Below are positions 1-7,099 of a stretch of 7,672 nt of DNA, piece after piece (within the stretch, counting starts at the first letter, position 1; each line of letters opens with the position of its first letter). A model generated the notes under the pieces. The model did no database searches, was not told where the DNA came from, and saw only the letters and a program-made list of their open reading frames with translations. The DNA is from Gracilibacteraceae bacterium (GTDB lineage Bacteria > Bacillota > Desulfitobacteriia > Desulfitobacteriales > Syntrophobotulaceae): the NCBI GenBank assembly GCA_031263945.1, contig JAISEW010000132.1, positions 1 to 7,672 of the forward strand, written 5' to 3'. The position numbers were made by a program, and so were the translations under genes.

Positions 1-1
1 G

Positions 2-30
2 TTGATTTTATCAGCCCTCCAGCGTATAAT
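2..30 (+). promoter_or_regulatory. Sigma-A-type promoter for the MazG-like/pcrA/ligA operon
   Basis: TTGATT (2-7) and a perfect TATAAT (25-30) are separated by 17 bases, the optimal spacing for the housekeeping sigma factor. Transcription would start near 37, leaving a leader of about 20 bases that contains the Shine-Dalgarno GGGAGG at 42-47. The -35 box lies at the window edge, so operators further upstream cannot be seen. The fit in spacing and in position relative to the first gene makes this more than a chance match, but it is untested. Confidence 0.7.
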
Positions 31-55
31 AAGGATCAGATGGGAGGCGGAGCGG

Positions 56-376
56 ATGCTGACAGAGAAAAAACAAAAAACCTTGACCTTGCCTCGGCTT
101 AACCGCCTGCAGCCGACTCTGGAAAGCACGGCGCTGAAGATCATGGAGGAGTCGGGGGAACTGGCGCAGGCTATCGGTAAATTCCGGGGGCTGAGCGGCG
201 AGACGCGGCGGGTGGACGAACAGGAGGCCATGCGGCTGGTGGCGCTGGAACTGCTGGACGTCGCCCAGACGGCGGTGACGATGATGTTTGTTTTAGAGGA
301 ACAGTATCAGATCAGCGTGGAAAACATAATCCGGGAACATTTGGAAAAACTGCGCGCCCGGGGGTATTGTGACTGA
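56..376 (+). CDS. MazG-like family protein (putative NTP pyrophosphohydrolase)
   Basis: A 106-residue, mostly helical protein with the metal-binding signature of all-alpha NTP pyrophosphohydrolases. ExxE lies in EESGE (residues 31-35, pair E32/E35) and ExxD in ELLD (residues 65-68). MazG-type enzymes hydrolyse nucleoside triphosphates to monophosphate and pyrophosphate using Mg2+, often to clear non-canonical or surplus nucleotides; the substrate here is unknown. It matches the short single-domain 'MazG-like' proteins rather than the two-domain MazG. The ATG at 56 is chosen because GGGAGG at 42-47 sits 8 bases upstream. An in-frame TTG at 2 is rejected because it is the -35 box of the promoter. 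It is the first gene of an operon, and pcrA starts 18 bases after its stop. Catalytic activity is inferred from the motif only. Confidence 0.85.
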   Translation: MLTEKKQKTLTLPRLNRLQPTLESTALKIMEESGELAQAIGKFRGLSGETRRVDEQEAMRLVALELLDVAQTAVTMMFVLEEQYQISVENIIREHLEKLRARGYCD

Positions 377-384
377 TCATCGGT

Positions 385-389
385 GGAGG
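385..389 (+). promoter_or_regulatory. Ribosome binding site that decides the pcrA start
   Basis: GGAGG within GGTGGAGGT (382-390) is 5 bases upstream of TTG at 395. The competing in-frame GTG at 383-385 overlaps this site and has no purine-rich site of its own upstream, so the site argues for the TTG. Confidence 0.65.
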
Positions 390-394
390 TTTGT

Positions 395-2599
395 TTGTAC
401 GATTTAAACGATTTGAATCCGGTGCAGCGGGAGGCGGTGACGGCCGGCGCCGGACCGCTGCTTTTACTGGCCGGGGCCGGCAGCGGCAAAACGCGGGTTT
501 TGACGTACCGTATCGCGCATCTGATCGCCGGCGGCGAGGCCCCCTGGCGCATTTTGGCCATAACTTTCACCAACAAAGCCGCCAAAGAAATGCGGGATCG
601 GATCGTGGATCTCGTGGGCTCCGAGAGCAAAGGCCTGTGGATCGGCACGTTTCACGGGATCTGTCTGCGGATCCTGCGGCGGGAGATCGCCCTGCTCCCG
701 CCTTATACGAACGAGTTTGTCATTTTGGATACGGCGGATCAGCTCGCTCTCGTCAAGGAAGTCCTGCAAAAACTGAATGTCGACGCCGACAAGATCGGGC
801 CGCGCTCTTTTGCCGCCGCCGTCAGCAGCGCGAAAAACCGCCTGCTCACCCCGGCCGCTTACGCCGCCGAACTCGGCGCGAACGCTTTTGACCGGCAGGC
901 CGCGGACGTCTATCAGGAATACCAGCGCCGGCTGACCGCCGGCAATTCGCTGGATTTTGACGATATGATCATGCTGACGCTGCGCCTGTTCCGGGAAAAC
1001 CCGGATGTGCTGGCCCGTTATCAGGATCAGTTCCGCCATGTGCTGGTCGACGAGTATCAAGACACCAATCACGCGCAATACACGCTGGTCAAACAGCTGG
1101 CGGCCGGGCACGGCAGCGTCTGCGTGGTCGGTGACGACGACCAGTCGGTTTACGCCTGGCGCGGCGCCGATATCACCAACATCCTGGATTTTAACCGCGA
1201 TTATCCGCAGGCGCGCGTGCTGAAAATGGAGCAGAATTACCGCTCGACCGGCAAGATCCTGGCGGTCGCCAACGCGGTCGTGCGCCACAACACCGAGCGC
1301 ATGGATAAAAAACTCTGGACCGACAACGCTTCCGGCGAGAACGTCTGCCTCTATCTGGCGGACGACGGGCGCGAGGAGGCGCGTTTTGTCGCCGGCGTCG
1401 TCAGGAAAATAATGGATGAAGAGGGGCGGCGTTATAACGATTTCGCCGTGCTCTACCGCACAAACGCCCAGTCCCGTTTGCTGGAAGAATCGCTGATGCG
1501 CGAAGGGATCCCTTACCGCATTTTTTCGGGCGTCAAGTTTTATGAGCGCAAAGAAATCAAGGATATCATCGCGTATTTACGTCTTTTGTGCAATCCCGCC
1601 GACACGGTCAGTTTTCGCCGCGTGGCCAATGTGCCCCGGCGCGGGATCGGCGCGGGCACGGTGGACAAAGTCCTGCTCTACGCGGACGAGCAAAACATGC
1701 CGGTCATGGAGGCCCTGACCGAGGCGCCTTATATCCCGGATCTGCGCCCCAGAGCCGTCGCGGCGGTCGAGGCTTTTCTCGCGCTGATCCAGGGACTGAA
1801 CCGGGAATGGGACGGCGGCGCCGTTACGGCCTTGGTGGACCTGATTTTGCGGCGCACCGGTTATCTCGAGCAGCTGACCGGCGCTCAGAAAGAGGAAGAA
1901 GAAGCGCGGCGGGAAAACATCCGGGAATTCCTTTCCCTGACGACGGAATACGACGCCTCCGGTCCGGAGGAACCTGTGCTGGGCGGGTTTTTGGCTCAAA
2001 TCGCCCTGGTCGCGGAGATCGACAGCCTGGATGAGAGCGAGAACGCGGTAAAACTCATGACCATGCACAGCGCTAAGGGCCTGGAGTTTCCGGTGGTTTT
2101 CGGCGTCGGGATGGAAGAAGGGATTTTTCCGAGCGGAAAAAGCGTCATGGAGGACCGGTTGGAGGAGGAAAGGCGCCTGTGTTATGTGACGATCACCCGG
2201 GCCCGCGAAAGGCTGTATTTCACTCATGCCCGGCGCCGGCTGATTTTCGGCCGGGAAAACAGTTACGGACCCTCGCGGTTTCTGGCGGAATTGCCCATGG
2301 AATATGTCAGCGCCCGCGAAGCGGCCGGGCCGGGCTGGAGGGCGGGAGAAGACAGCTATGGCCGCGGTTTTGGCGGTTCGCGCTCCGGCGGCGGGGACTG
2401 GCGGCGGCAGGGAGCGGCCCTCGCCGCGCGTGATCCCGGGATCTTTGACATCGGCGACAGGGTGGAGCATCCGACTTTCGGCCCCGGCATCGTCTCCTCC
2501 GTGCGCGGCGAGGGCGCGGCGGCGGAGATCAAAGTGATTTTCCGCAAGGGACTGAAAACCCTCGTGGCCGGTTACGCGAAATTGGAAAAAATAGAATAA
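395..2599 (+). CDS. pcrA: ATP-dependent DNA helicase PcrA (UvrD/Rep family, SF1A)
   Basis: A 3'-5' DNA helicase used in repair, rolling-circle replication and removal of protein or RNA polymerase roadblocks. All SF1A motifs are intact (residues counted from the TTG at 395): Q-motif LNPVQREAV near 7-15, Walker A GAGSGKT 27-33, motif Ia TFTNKAAKEM, Walker B VDEYQDTN 218-225, motif III GDDDQSVYAWRG 246-257, motif IV QNYRS 280-284, motif V MTMHSAKGLE 555-564 and motif VI YVTITRARERL 597-607. A Gly/Arg-rich linker (about 645-675) leads to a C-terminal Tudor-like domain (about 684-734, GDRVEHPTFGPGIV), the part that contacts RNA polymerase in characterised PcrA/UvrD. The 734-residue length is normal. 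It lies second in the operon, 33 bases before ligA. A GTG start at 383 would add four residues, but it overlaps the ribosome binding site. Confidence 0.97.
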   Translation: MYDLNDLNPVQREAVTAGAGPLLLLAGAGSGKTRVLTYRIAHLIAGGEAPWRILAITFTNKAAKEMRDRIVDLVGSESKGLWIGTFHGICLRILRREIALLPPYTNEFVILDTADQLALVKEVLQKLNVDADKIGPRSFAAAVSSAKNRLLTPAAYAAELGANAFDRQAADVYQEYQRRLTAGNSLDFDDMIMLTLRLFRENPDVLARYQDQFRHVLVDEYQDTNHAQYTLVKQLAAGHGSVCVVGDDDQSVYAWRGADITNILDFNRDYPQARVLKMEQNYRSTGKILAVANAVVRHNTERMDKKLWTDNASGENVCLYLADDGREEARFVAGVVRKIMDEEGRRYNDFAVLYRTNAQSRLLEESLMREGIPYRIFSGVKFYERKEIKDIIAYLRLLCNPADTVSFRRVANVPRRGIGAGTVDKVLLYADEQNMPVMEALTEAPYIPDLRPRAVAAVEAFLALIQGLNREWDGGAVTALVDLILRRTGYLEQLTGAQKEEEEARRENIREFLSLTTEYDASGPEEPVLGGFLAQIALVAEIDSLDESENAVKLMTMHSAKGLEFPVVFGVGMEEGIFPSGKSVMEDRLEEERRLCYVTITRARERLYFTHARRRLIFGRENSYGPSRFLAELPMEYVSAREAAGPGWRAGEDSYGRGFGGSRSGGGDWRRQGAALAARDPGIFDIGDRVEHPTFGPGIVSSVRGEGAAAEIKVIFRKGLKTLVAGYAKLEKIE

Positions 2600-2632
2600 A
2601 AATACATTTATAGAGAAGGAGAGAGCGCGGCA

Positions 2633-4630
2633 ATGGATGAAAAAGTTCGGCTGGAAGAATTAAAAGAAATACTGGAGCGCGCCAATCACGAATATTATGT
2701 CCTGGACAGCCCCGCCATGACGGACGCGGAGTACGACCGGCTGCTCAAGGAATTGCGCGCCATCGAGGAGCGCCGCCCGGAGTGGACGACGCCCGATTCC
2801 CCCTCACAGCGGGTCGGCGGCGCCGCGGCGGAGCAATTTGTCAAAGTGCGGCATAAAGAAGCGCTGCTCAGTTTGGATAACGCCTTTGACGCGGCGGATC
2901 TGCGCGAATTTGACCGGCGGGTGCGCGCGGCGGCCCCGGCGGCGCGTTATGTGGTGGAGCTGAAAATCGACGGTCTCACCGTGGCCCTTTCCTATGAAAA
3001 CGCCGCCCTGACGCGAGGAGCGACGCGAGGCGACGGAGAAACCGGCGAGGAGATCACGGGCAACGCGCGGACTATTCGCTCCGTCCCGCTCAAACTGCGC
3101 GTCTCCGCCGGGGAGCCGGCGGCGCCTGTGGACGTGCGCGGCGAAGGGTTCATGCCCAAACGCTCTTTTGCCGACCTGAACCAGGAGCGGGAAGCGGAAG
3201 GCCAGCCGCTGTTCGCCAATCCGCGCCACGCGGCGGCGGGTTCGCTGCGCCAGTTGGATCCCGCGGTCACGGCGCGGCGGAAACTGGATTTTTTCGCCTA
3301 CCAATTATTGGAAGCAGAGCGCTGGGGCGTGGCATCGCAGACGGAAGTGCTGGCGCGGCTCCGGCAGTGGGGATTCAAGGTCAATCCGGAGTTCCGCGTT
3401 TTTACCGATATTGAGGCCGTGATCGATTATTGTCTGGAGATGGCGGATAAAAAACATAGTTTTACTTATGATATCGACGGGCTGGTCGTCAAGGTCGACG
3501 ATTTCGCGGCGCAGCGGGCGCTGGGTTTTACCTCCAAAAGCCCCCGCTGGGCCATAGCGTATAAATTCCCGGCGGAACAGGCGGAGACCGTGCTGCGAGC
3601 GATCGAGATAAACGTAGGGCGCACCGGGGTTTTAACGCCGACCGCCGTGCTGGAGGACGTTTTGCTGGCCGGCAGCGTCGTGGGCCGCGCCACTTTGCAT
3701 AATTTGGATAATATCCGGGCGAAAGATATACGCATCGGCGATCATGTGGTGATCCACAAGGCGGGGGACATCATCCCGGAGGTCCTGCGCTCTCTGCCGG
3801 ATAAGCGCGGCGGCGCGGAAACGGTGTTCGAGATGCCGGAAGAATGCCCGGCCTGCGGCGGCCAGGTGACGCGCAAGGCCGGCGAAGCGGCGCATCGCTG
3901 TGAAAACCCCGCCTGCCCGTCCCGGCAGCGGGAAGCGCTCATTCACTTTGTTTCCCGGGACGCGATGAATATCGACGGTCTGGGTCCGGCGGTGCTGTGG
4001 CAGCTGCAGGCGGAGGGCCTGGCGCGCGACGCCGGCGATCTTTACACGCTGGAGGAGGAAAAACTGACGGGTTTGGAGCGCATGGGGAAAAAATCGGCGC
4101 AAAATTTGCTGCGCGCCATCGAAGAGAGCAAGCAGCGCGGTCTGGGGCCTTTGCTCTTCGCGCTGGGGATCCGCAACGTGGGGGTCAAGGCCGCCAAGAC
4201 GCTGGCCGCGAGTTACGGCAGTCTGGAGCGCCTGCGCCGGGCCACGGCGGAGGAATTGCAAAGCCTGCCGGACGTAGGCGGGATCATGGCGCAAAGCATA
4301 ACGGATTTTTTCCGCGACGAACAGCAGCTCGAGTTGATCGCCAAACTGGAGCGGGCCGGGGTGCTGACGACGGAAAACGCCGCCGCCCCGCGCGGCGAGC
4401 TGCTGGCCGGACAGACGGCGGTGGTCACGGGCACGCTCACCCGCTGGAAAAGGCAGGAAGCGGAGGCGCTGATCGAGATGAACGGCGGCAAGACCGCTTC
4501 CTCCGTCAGCAAAAACACCTCTTTTGTCCTTTGCGGCGAGAACGCCGGTTCCAAACTGGATAAAGCCCGGGCGCTGGGCGTGCCGGTGTACACGGAGGAA
4601 GAATTCGCGGCGATGATCCAGGGAGGCTGA
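2633..4630 (+). CDS. ligA: NAD+-dependent DNA ligase LigA
   Basis: Seals nicks between Okazaki fragments and in repaired DNA, using NAD+ as AMP donor. The 665-residue protein is complete. Domain Ia (1-70), which binds the nicotinamide mononucleotide part of NAD+, includes YYVLDSP and DAEYDRL. The adenylation domain has the AMP-accepting lysine K111 in ELKIDG and further nucleotidyltransferase motifs TRGDGETGEE (132-140), YDIDGLVVKVD (279-289) and WAIAYKFPAE (306-315). An OB fold follows (about 320-400), then a four-cysteine zinc finger (C405, C408, C423, C428), helix-hairpin-helix repeats (about 440-580) and a BRCT domain (about 589-665). The ATG at 2633 is preceded by AAGGAG at 2616-2621. 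With pcrA 33 bases upstream and no terminator between them, they very likely share a transcript. Nothing essential is missing. Confidence 0.98.
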   Translation: MDEKVRLEELKEILERANHEYYVLDSPAMTDAEYDRLLKELRAIEERRPEWTTPDSPSQRVGGAAAEQFVKVRHKEALLSLDNAFDAADLREFDRRVRAAAPAARYVVELKIDGLTVALSYENAALTRGATRGDGETGEEITGNARTIRSVPLKLRVSAGEPAAPVDVRGEGFMPKRSFADLNQEREAEGQPLFANPRHAAAGSLRQLDPAVTARRKLDFFAYQLLEAERWGVASQTEVLARLRQWGFKVNPEFRVFTDIEAVIDYCLEMADKKHSFTYDIDGLVVKVDDFAAQRALGFTSKSPRWAIAYKFPAEQAETVLRAIEINVGRTGVLTPTAVLEDVLLAGSVVGRATLHNLDNIRAKDIRIGDHVVIHKAGDIIPEVLRSLPDKRGGAETVFEMPEECPACGGQVTRKAGEAAHRCENPACPSRQREALIHFVSRDAMNIDGLGPAVLWQLQAEGLARDAGDLYTLEEEKLTGLERMGKKSAQNLLRAIEESKQRGLGPLLFALGIRNVGVKAAKTLAASYGSLERLRRATAEELQSLPDVGGIMAQSITDFFRDEQQLELIAKLERAGVLTTENAAAPRGELLAGQTAVVTGTLTRWKRQEAEALIEMNGGKTASSVSKNTSFVLCGENAGSKLDKARALGVPVYTEEEFAAMIQGG

Positions 4631-4644
4631 TTAAGGCAAACGCG

Positions 4645-5829
4645 ATGAGTGATTATGAGCTTCGGCTGTATGACGCGCCGCTGCTTGCGTTTGAGCTGTC
4701 AAGCGGCGCGTCCGGCCAGATGGTGAACATATTGAACGTCGGTGAGCCGCGAAAGCTGCTGCCGCTCGATATGGATCTCACGGGCGAGGGCGTTCTGAAA
4801 TGGCTCAGCCGGCGCACGATCCCCAAGAACCGCGCCTATGTCCACAACATCCTGAACACAATGGGCTTGTCCCTGCGCGACGTCAAAGGGATCATTGACG
4901 TTTGCAAGGGGCTGTCGCTGGGCGACAGCGACTGGGTCACACCGGCCGGATTTCCGGGAAAATACGCCGAATACAACCTTTACGAAAACCGTTTTTCCGA
5001 AGCTCTCGCCCTGACCGCGCTGACAGGCGAAAGTCTCAGCGAGGAAAAAGCTCAAATGATCCGCACTTCACCGGAATTTACGACCAACGGCATGCTTCCT
5101 AAAGCGTGGCGCTACCAAAACGGTAAGATCATTCTGTTCAAGGGCGGAATTTGGCGGCAGTACGCCTCGACCCCCGACCCGCTTGAGCCGTACAGCGAAT
5201 ACTACGCCGCGCAAATCGCGGACGCGATGGGGATGCAGCCCGTAAAATACGGGCTCTCCCGCTGGAAAGGCGTCCTCGGCTGCACCTGCGCGTTGTTTAC
5301 TGACATTGACACGGCATATGTCCCGATGGCTTCCATCGTCAGACGTCACGGCGATATCGCCCCCGCGCAATACTATACGGTTTGCGGAGAATGGTTCAAG
5401 GCGTTCGACCGCGAACACGGCACAAGCCTGTTTGACTATTTCGCGTCAACGCTCGTTTTTGACAGCCTCATCCTGAACGAGGACCGGCATCTCGGCAACT
5501 TCGGCGTCCTGCGCGACAATCGCAGCGGAGAGATCGTCGGCAGCGCCCCGATATTCGATAACGGCATAAGCCTGTTCAATTACTCGTCGATCCAAGAACT
5601 GCGGAGGCTTGATACGCACAGGCAGGCATACGCGAACTATTTCAAGCAGTCGTTTGACGCGCAGGCAAGTGAGTTTGGCGGGGAGCTGCAGAAGGAACAG
5701 CTTGCCCGCCTTTCCAGCTTCAAATTCAAGAAGCACAGCCGCTACAACTGGGATGCCGAGCGGATGGAGATCATACAGGGATATATCCGGCAGCGGGCAG
5801 GGGAATTGATGGAGATCATAGTTCCGTAA
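4645..5829 (+). CDS. HipA-like Ser/Thr kinase, no adjacent antitoxin
   Basis: A 394-residue protein resembling the HipA/CtkA-type kinases. The first 110 residues or so form an N-terminal region (LLPLDMDLTGEGVLKWLSRRTIPKNR, about 38-63) that I associate with a Bacillota group of HipA-like proteins. The kinase part has a probable nucleotide-binding loop (TSPEFTTNGMLPK, 141-153), a likely ATP lysine K166 in ILFKGG, a catalytic loop NEDRHLGNFG (278-287; D280 and N285 as base and metal ligand) and a DFG-like IFDNG with D305. All key residues look intact, so an active kinase is likely; its substrate is unknown. In classical HipBA, HipA phosphorylates glutamyl-tRNA synthetase and HipB neutralises it, but no HipB-like gene is adjacent here. 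ATG 4645 follows a modest AAGG (4633-4636) and lies 14 bases after ligA, so it may be co-transcribed. Base composition is less GC-biased than ligA, hinting at later acquisition. Confidence 0.85.
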   Translation: MSDYELRLYDAPLLAFELSSGASGQMVNILNVGEPRKLLPLDMDLTGEGVLKWLSRRTIPKNRAYVHNILNTMGLSLRDVKGIIDVCKGLSLGDSDWVTPAGFPGKYAEYNLYENRFSEALALTALTGESLSEEKAQMIRTSPEFTTNGMLPKAWRYQNGKIILFKGGIWRQYASTPDPLEPYSEYYAAQIADAMGMQPVKYGLSRWKGVLGCTCALFTDIDTAYVPMASIVRRHGDIAPAQYYTVCGEWFKAFDREHGTSLFDYFASTLVFDSLILNEDRHLGNFGVLRDNRSGEIVGSAPIFDNGISLFNYSSIQELRRLDTHRQAYANYFKQSFDAQASEFGGELQKEQLARLSSFKFKKHSRYNWDAERMEIIQGYIRQRAGELMEIIVP

Positions 5830-5851
5830 TCCAAAAATTACCACGAGAGGA

Positions 5852-5942
5852 CCACGGGCGGATTGCCATCCGCCCCTACGAAAATCCGTTTCAAATATGG
5901 CGCAGGGAATCGTAGGGGGCGATGGCAATCGCCCCGTCCCGT
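5852..5942. repeat. Inverted pair of REP-like palindromes between convergent genes
   Basis: Two arms (5852-5881 and 5910-5942) are near reverse complements, separated by 28 bases. Each arm is also a hairpin by itself. The left has an 8-bp stem, GGGCGGAT/ATCCGCCC, closing loop TGCC (5856-5875). The right has an 8-bp stem, GGGGCGAT/ATCGCCCC, closing loop GGCA (5916-5935). The GATGGCAATC core and the TCGTAGGGG flank are identical in opposite orientation. The stems differ by paired changes that keep base pairing. This form resembles bacterial REP/BIME intergenic repeats, and I recall similar GTAGGGGCGG-type palindromes in other Bacillota genomes. Neither hairpin has a T-run, so an intrinsic terminator role is doubtful, although the position suits a shared 3' end for both convergent genes. 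Confidence 0.8.
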
Positions 5943-5959
5943 GTTCCCACAAAGCGATC

Positions 5960-5990
5960 GTCTTGGATAGTCTGCATGGCAGATTAAGAC
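5960..5990. other. Imperfect hairpin 3' of both convergent genes
   Basis: GTCTT (5960-5964) pairs with AAGAC (5986-5990). AGTCTGC (5969-5975) pairs with GCAGATT (5979-5985) with one G-T pair, leaving an ATG loop and a four-base bulge at 5965-5968. It lies 7 bases from the stop codon of the minus-strand methyltransferase-like gene, where a 3'-end structure would be expected. No T-run follows on either strand, so it is not a canonical terminator. It could stabilise mRNA ends or be chance. Confidence 0.35.
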
Positions 5991-5996
5991 TTGGAA

Positions 5997-7046
5997 TTAT
6001 GATTTATTAATAATTATCACCCGGAAAACTTCATCTATATTATAACATTCAACATTTCCAATAGCATCTCTATTCGGGATAAGTATTTTGTCGTGTAATC
6101 GTTGAAGGTCTCGGCCAGCCATTGGAGACCATCCTAACACTGTGCGCAGAAAATGCGGCTGCGGATGCGTCTCTCTGGCATCATCAAATATCAACTTCCC
6201 GTCAGAAGACACTAATTTTAAGTATTCGCCTAAATGACGGGCGAGTTTTTCATCATCCAACCAATATTCAAACCAACCATCAACTTTTACAAGGTCGGCC
6301 TTCCCAACCTCTAAATCAGCATCTCCAATTATGGGCCTTTGTTTCATCACAAGCGGCGCAAGCATTTTTTTCAAATACTGTCGCTTGATAAAGCTACGCT
6401 TATCTGTCAGATCACGCCATCTGTATTCCCGAGCGATTTTCTCCAATCCCATTCCTATGGCCAACTTTTTAGCGTTGCGCAAATCAGTAAAACTATAATC
6501 TACAGCTGTGATTAATTTAGGCTTTTTAGATTCAGGCAGTTGGACGGCCGCCTCAAGCAATGGAAGATTATTGCCGCTTGGCGCATTTAGCCAACGCTCT
6601 CCCGGTTTGGAATTCTCAAGAATATATTGAACGCCGAACTCTTTGCGGCGCCGTACCGCTTTACCGTCTTGCAATTTATGTAATAGTCTCGCTCCTTCAA
6701 AACCCAGACCCTGTCCATCTCGCAAAATCGCCGCCTCCGGTTTGTAAACGGTCATTATTCTGGAGCCCATAACATTTTCTGCACACCAAACTTTAAGCCG
6801 AGGAACCTCTGATAATAAATACTGGAATCCCCAGTTACCCGTGTCAATTTTACGCCCACGAGGATGCGCATAGTTTGTGGGATCTTGGCACAGTTCTTTT
6901 TCTATATACCGCATCGACAATTCAGTGGCTTTGTCTATGATTTCATCAATAGTCTGTCCGTTCAATTCATTGGGCACATCATCGTATCCGTCACGAACAA
7001 ACACGTTTCTTTCTATAATATCAATTGATTTTCCTGGCATTTGCAT
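5997..7046 (-). CDS. Class I SAM methyltransferase-like protein, divergent, AT-rich gene
   Basis: A 349-residue cytoplasmic protein with no signal peptide or membrane segment. Residues 1-140 are not recognised. From about 138 the pattern fits a Rossmann methyltransferase: YILENSKPGERWLNAPSGNN (141-160) at the usual SAM-loop place, though a classical GxGxG is absent; ITAVDYSFTDLRNAKKLA (179-196) like strand 2 with its acidic residue D183; DADLEVGKADLVKVDGWFEYWLDD (242-265) and YLKLVSSDGKLIF (275-287) like strands 4 and 5 (compare 'LKPGGRLI'). The substrate is unknown, and so is whether it still binds SAM. The start is ATG 7046 because GGAGG (7061-7057) lies 10 bases upstream; a second ATG at 7040 is less well spaced. 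It follows the acyltransferase gene by 53 bases on the same strand, but it is far more AT-rich than every other gene here, suggesting horizontal origin. The gene call is firm; the function is tentative. Confidence 0.6.
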   Translation of the reverse strand: MQMPGKSIDIIERNVFVRDGYDDVPNELNGQTIDEIIDKATELSMRYIEKELCQDPTNYAHPRGRKIDTGNWGFQYLLSEVPRLKVWCAENVMGSRIMTVYKPEAAILRDGQGLGFEGARLLHKLQDGKAVRRRKEFGVQYILENSKPGERWLNAPSGNNLPLLEAAVQLPESKKPKLITAVDYSFTDLRNAKKLAIGMGLEKIAREYRWRDLTDKRSFIKRQYLKKMLAPLVMKQRPIIGDADLEVGKADLVKVDGWFEYWLDDEKLARHLGEYLKLVSSDGKLIFDDARETHPQPHFLRTVLGWSPMAGRDLQRLHDKILIPNRDAIGNVECYNIDEVFRVIIINKS

Positions 7047-7056
7047 GATATGATAA

Positions 7057-7061
7057 CCTCC
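7057..7061 (-). promoter_or_regulatory. Ribosome binding site of the methyltransferase-like gene
   Basis: GGAGG on the minus strand, 10 bases before ATG 7046 and 16 before ATG 7040, which supports the longer protein. In the 53-base gap a TATAAC (minus strand, 7095-7090) could be a -10 box, but no convincing -35 lies upstream of it, so a separate promoter is unproven. Confidence 0.55.
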
Positions 7062-7099
7062 ATCTCGTTGATAAAACAGGGATTTTCATGTTATAAGGA

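Noticed and set aside
464..1288. 274-codon open frame on the minus strand inside pcrA
   Set aside because: Antisense to fully conserved helicase motifs, with low-complexity Arg/Gly/Val-rich translation and no recognisable domain; a shadow of GC-rich codons.
1577..2470. 297-codon minus-strand open frame inside pcrA
   Set aside because: Same reason: it lies opposite motifs V and VI of PcrA and shows no domain.
3632..4294. 220-codon minus-strand open frame inside ligA
   Set aside because: Opposite the zinc finger and helix-hairpin-helix region of LigA; the translation has no family features.
4631..4644. Possible antitoxin gene between ligA and the HipA-like kinase
   Set aside because: The gap is 14 bases, and no helix-turn-helix frame is present there or downstream of the kinase.
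5852..5942. CRISPR array or intrinsic terminator
   Set aside because: Only two units, inverted rather than direct, with no spacers and no T-run after either hairpin.
5446..5952. Minus-strand open frame overlapping the kinase 3' end and the repeat
   Set aside because: It runs antisense through the catalytic loop of the kinase and reads through the palindromes; no ribosome binding site or domain seen.
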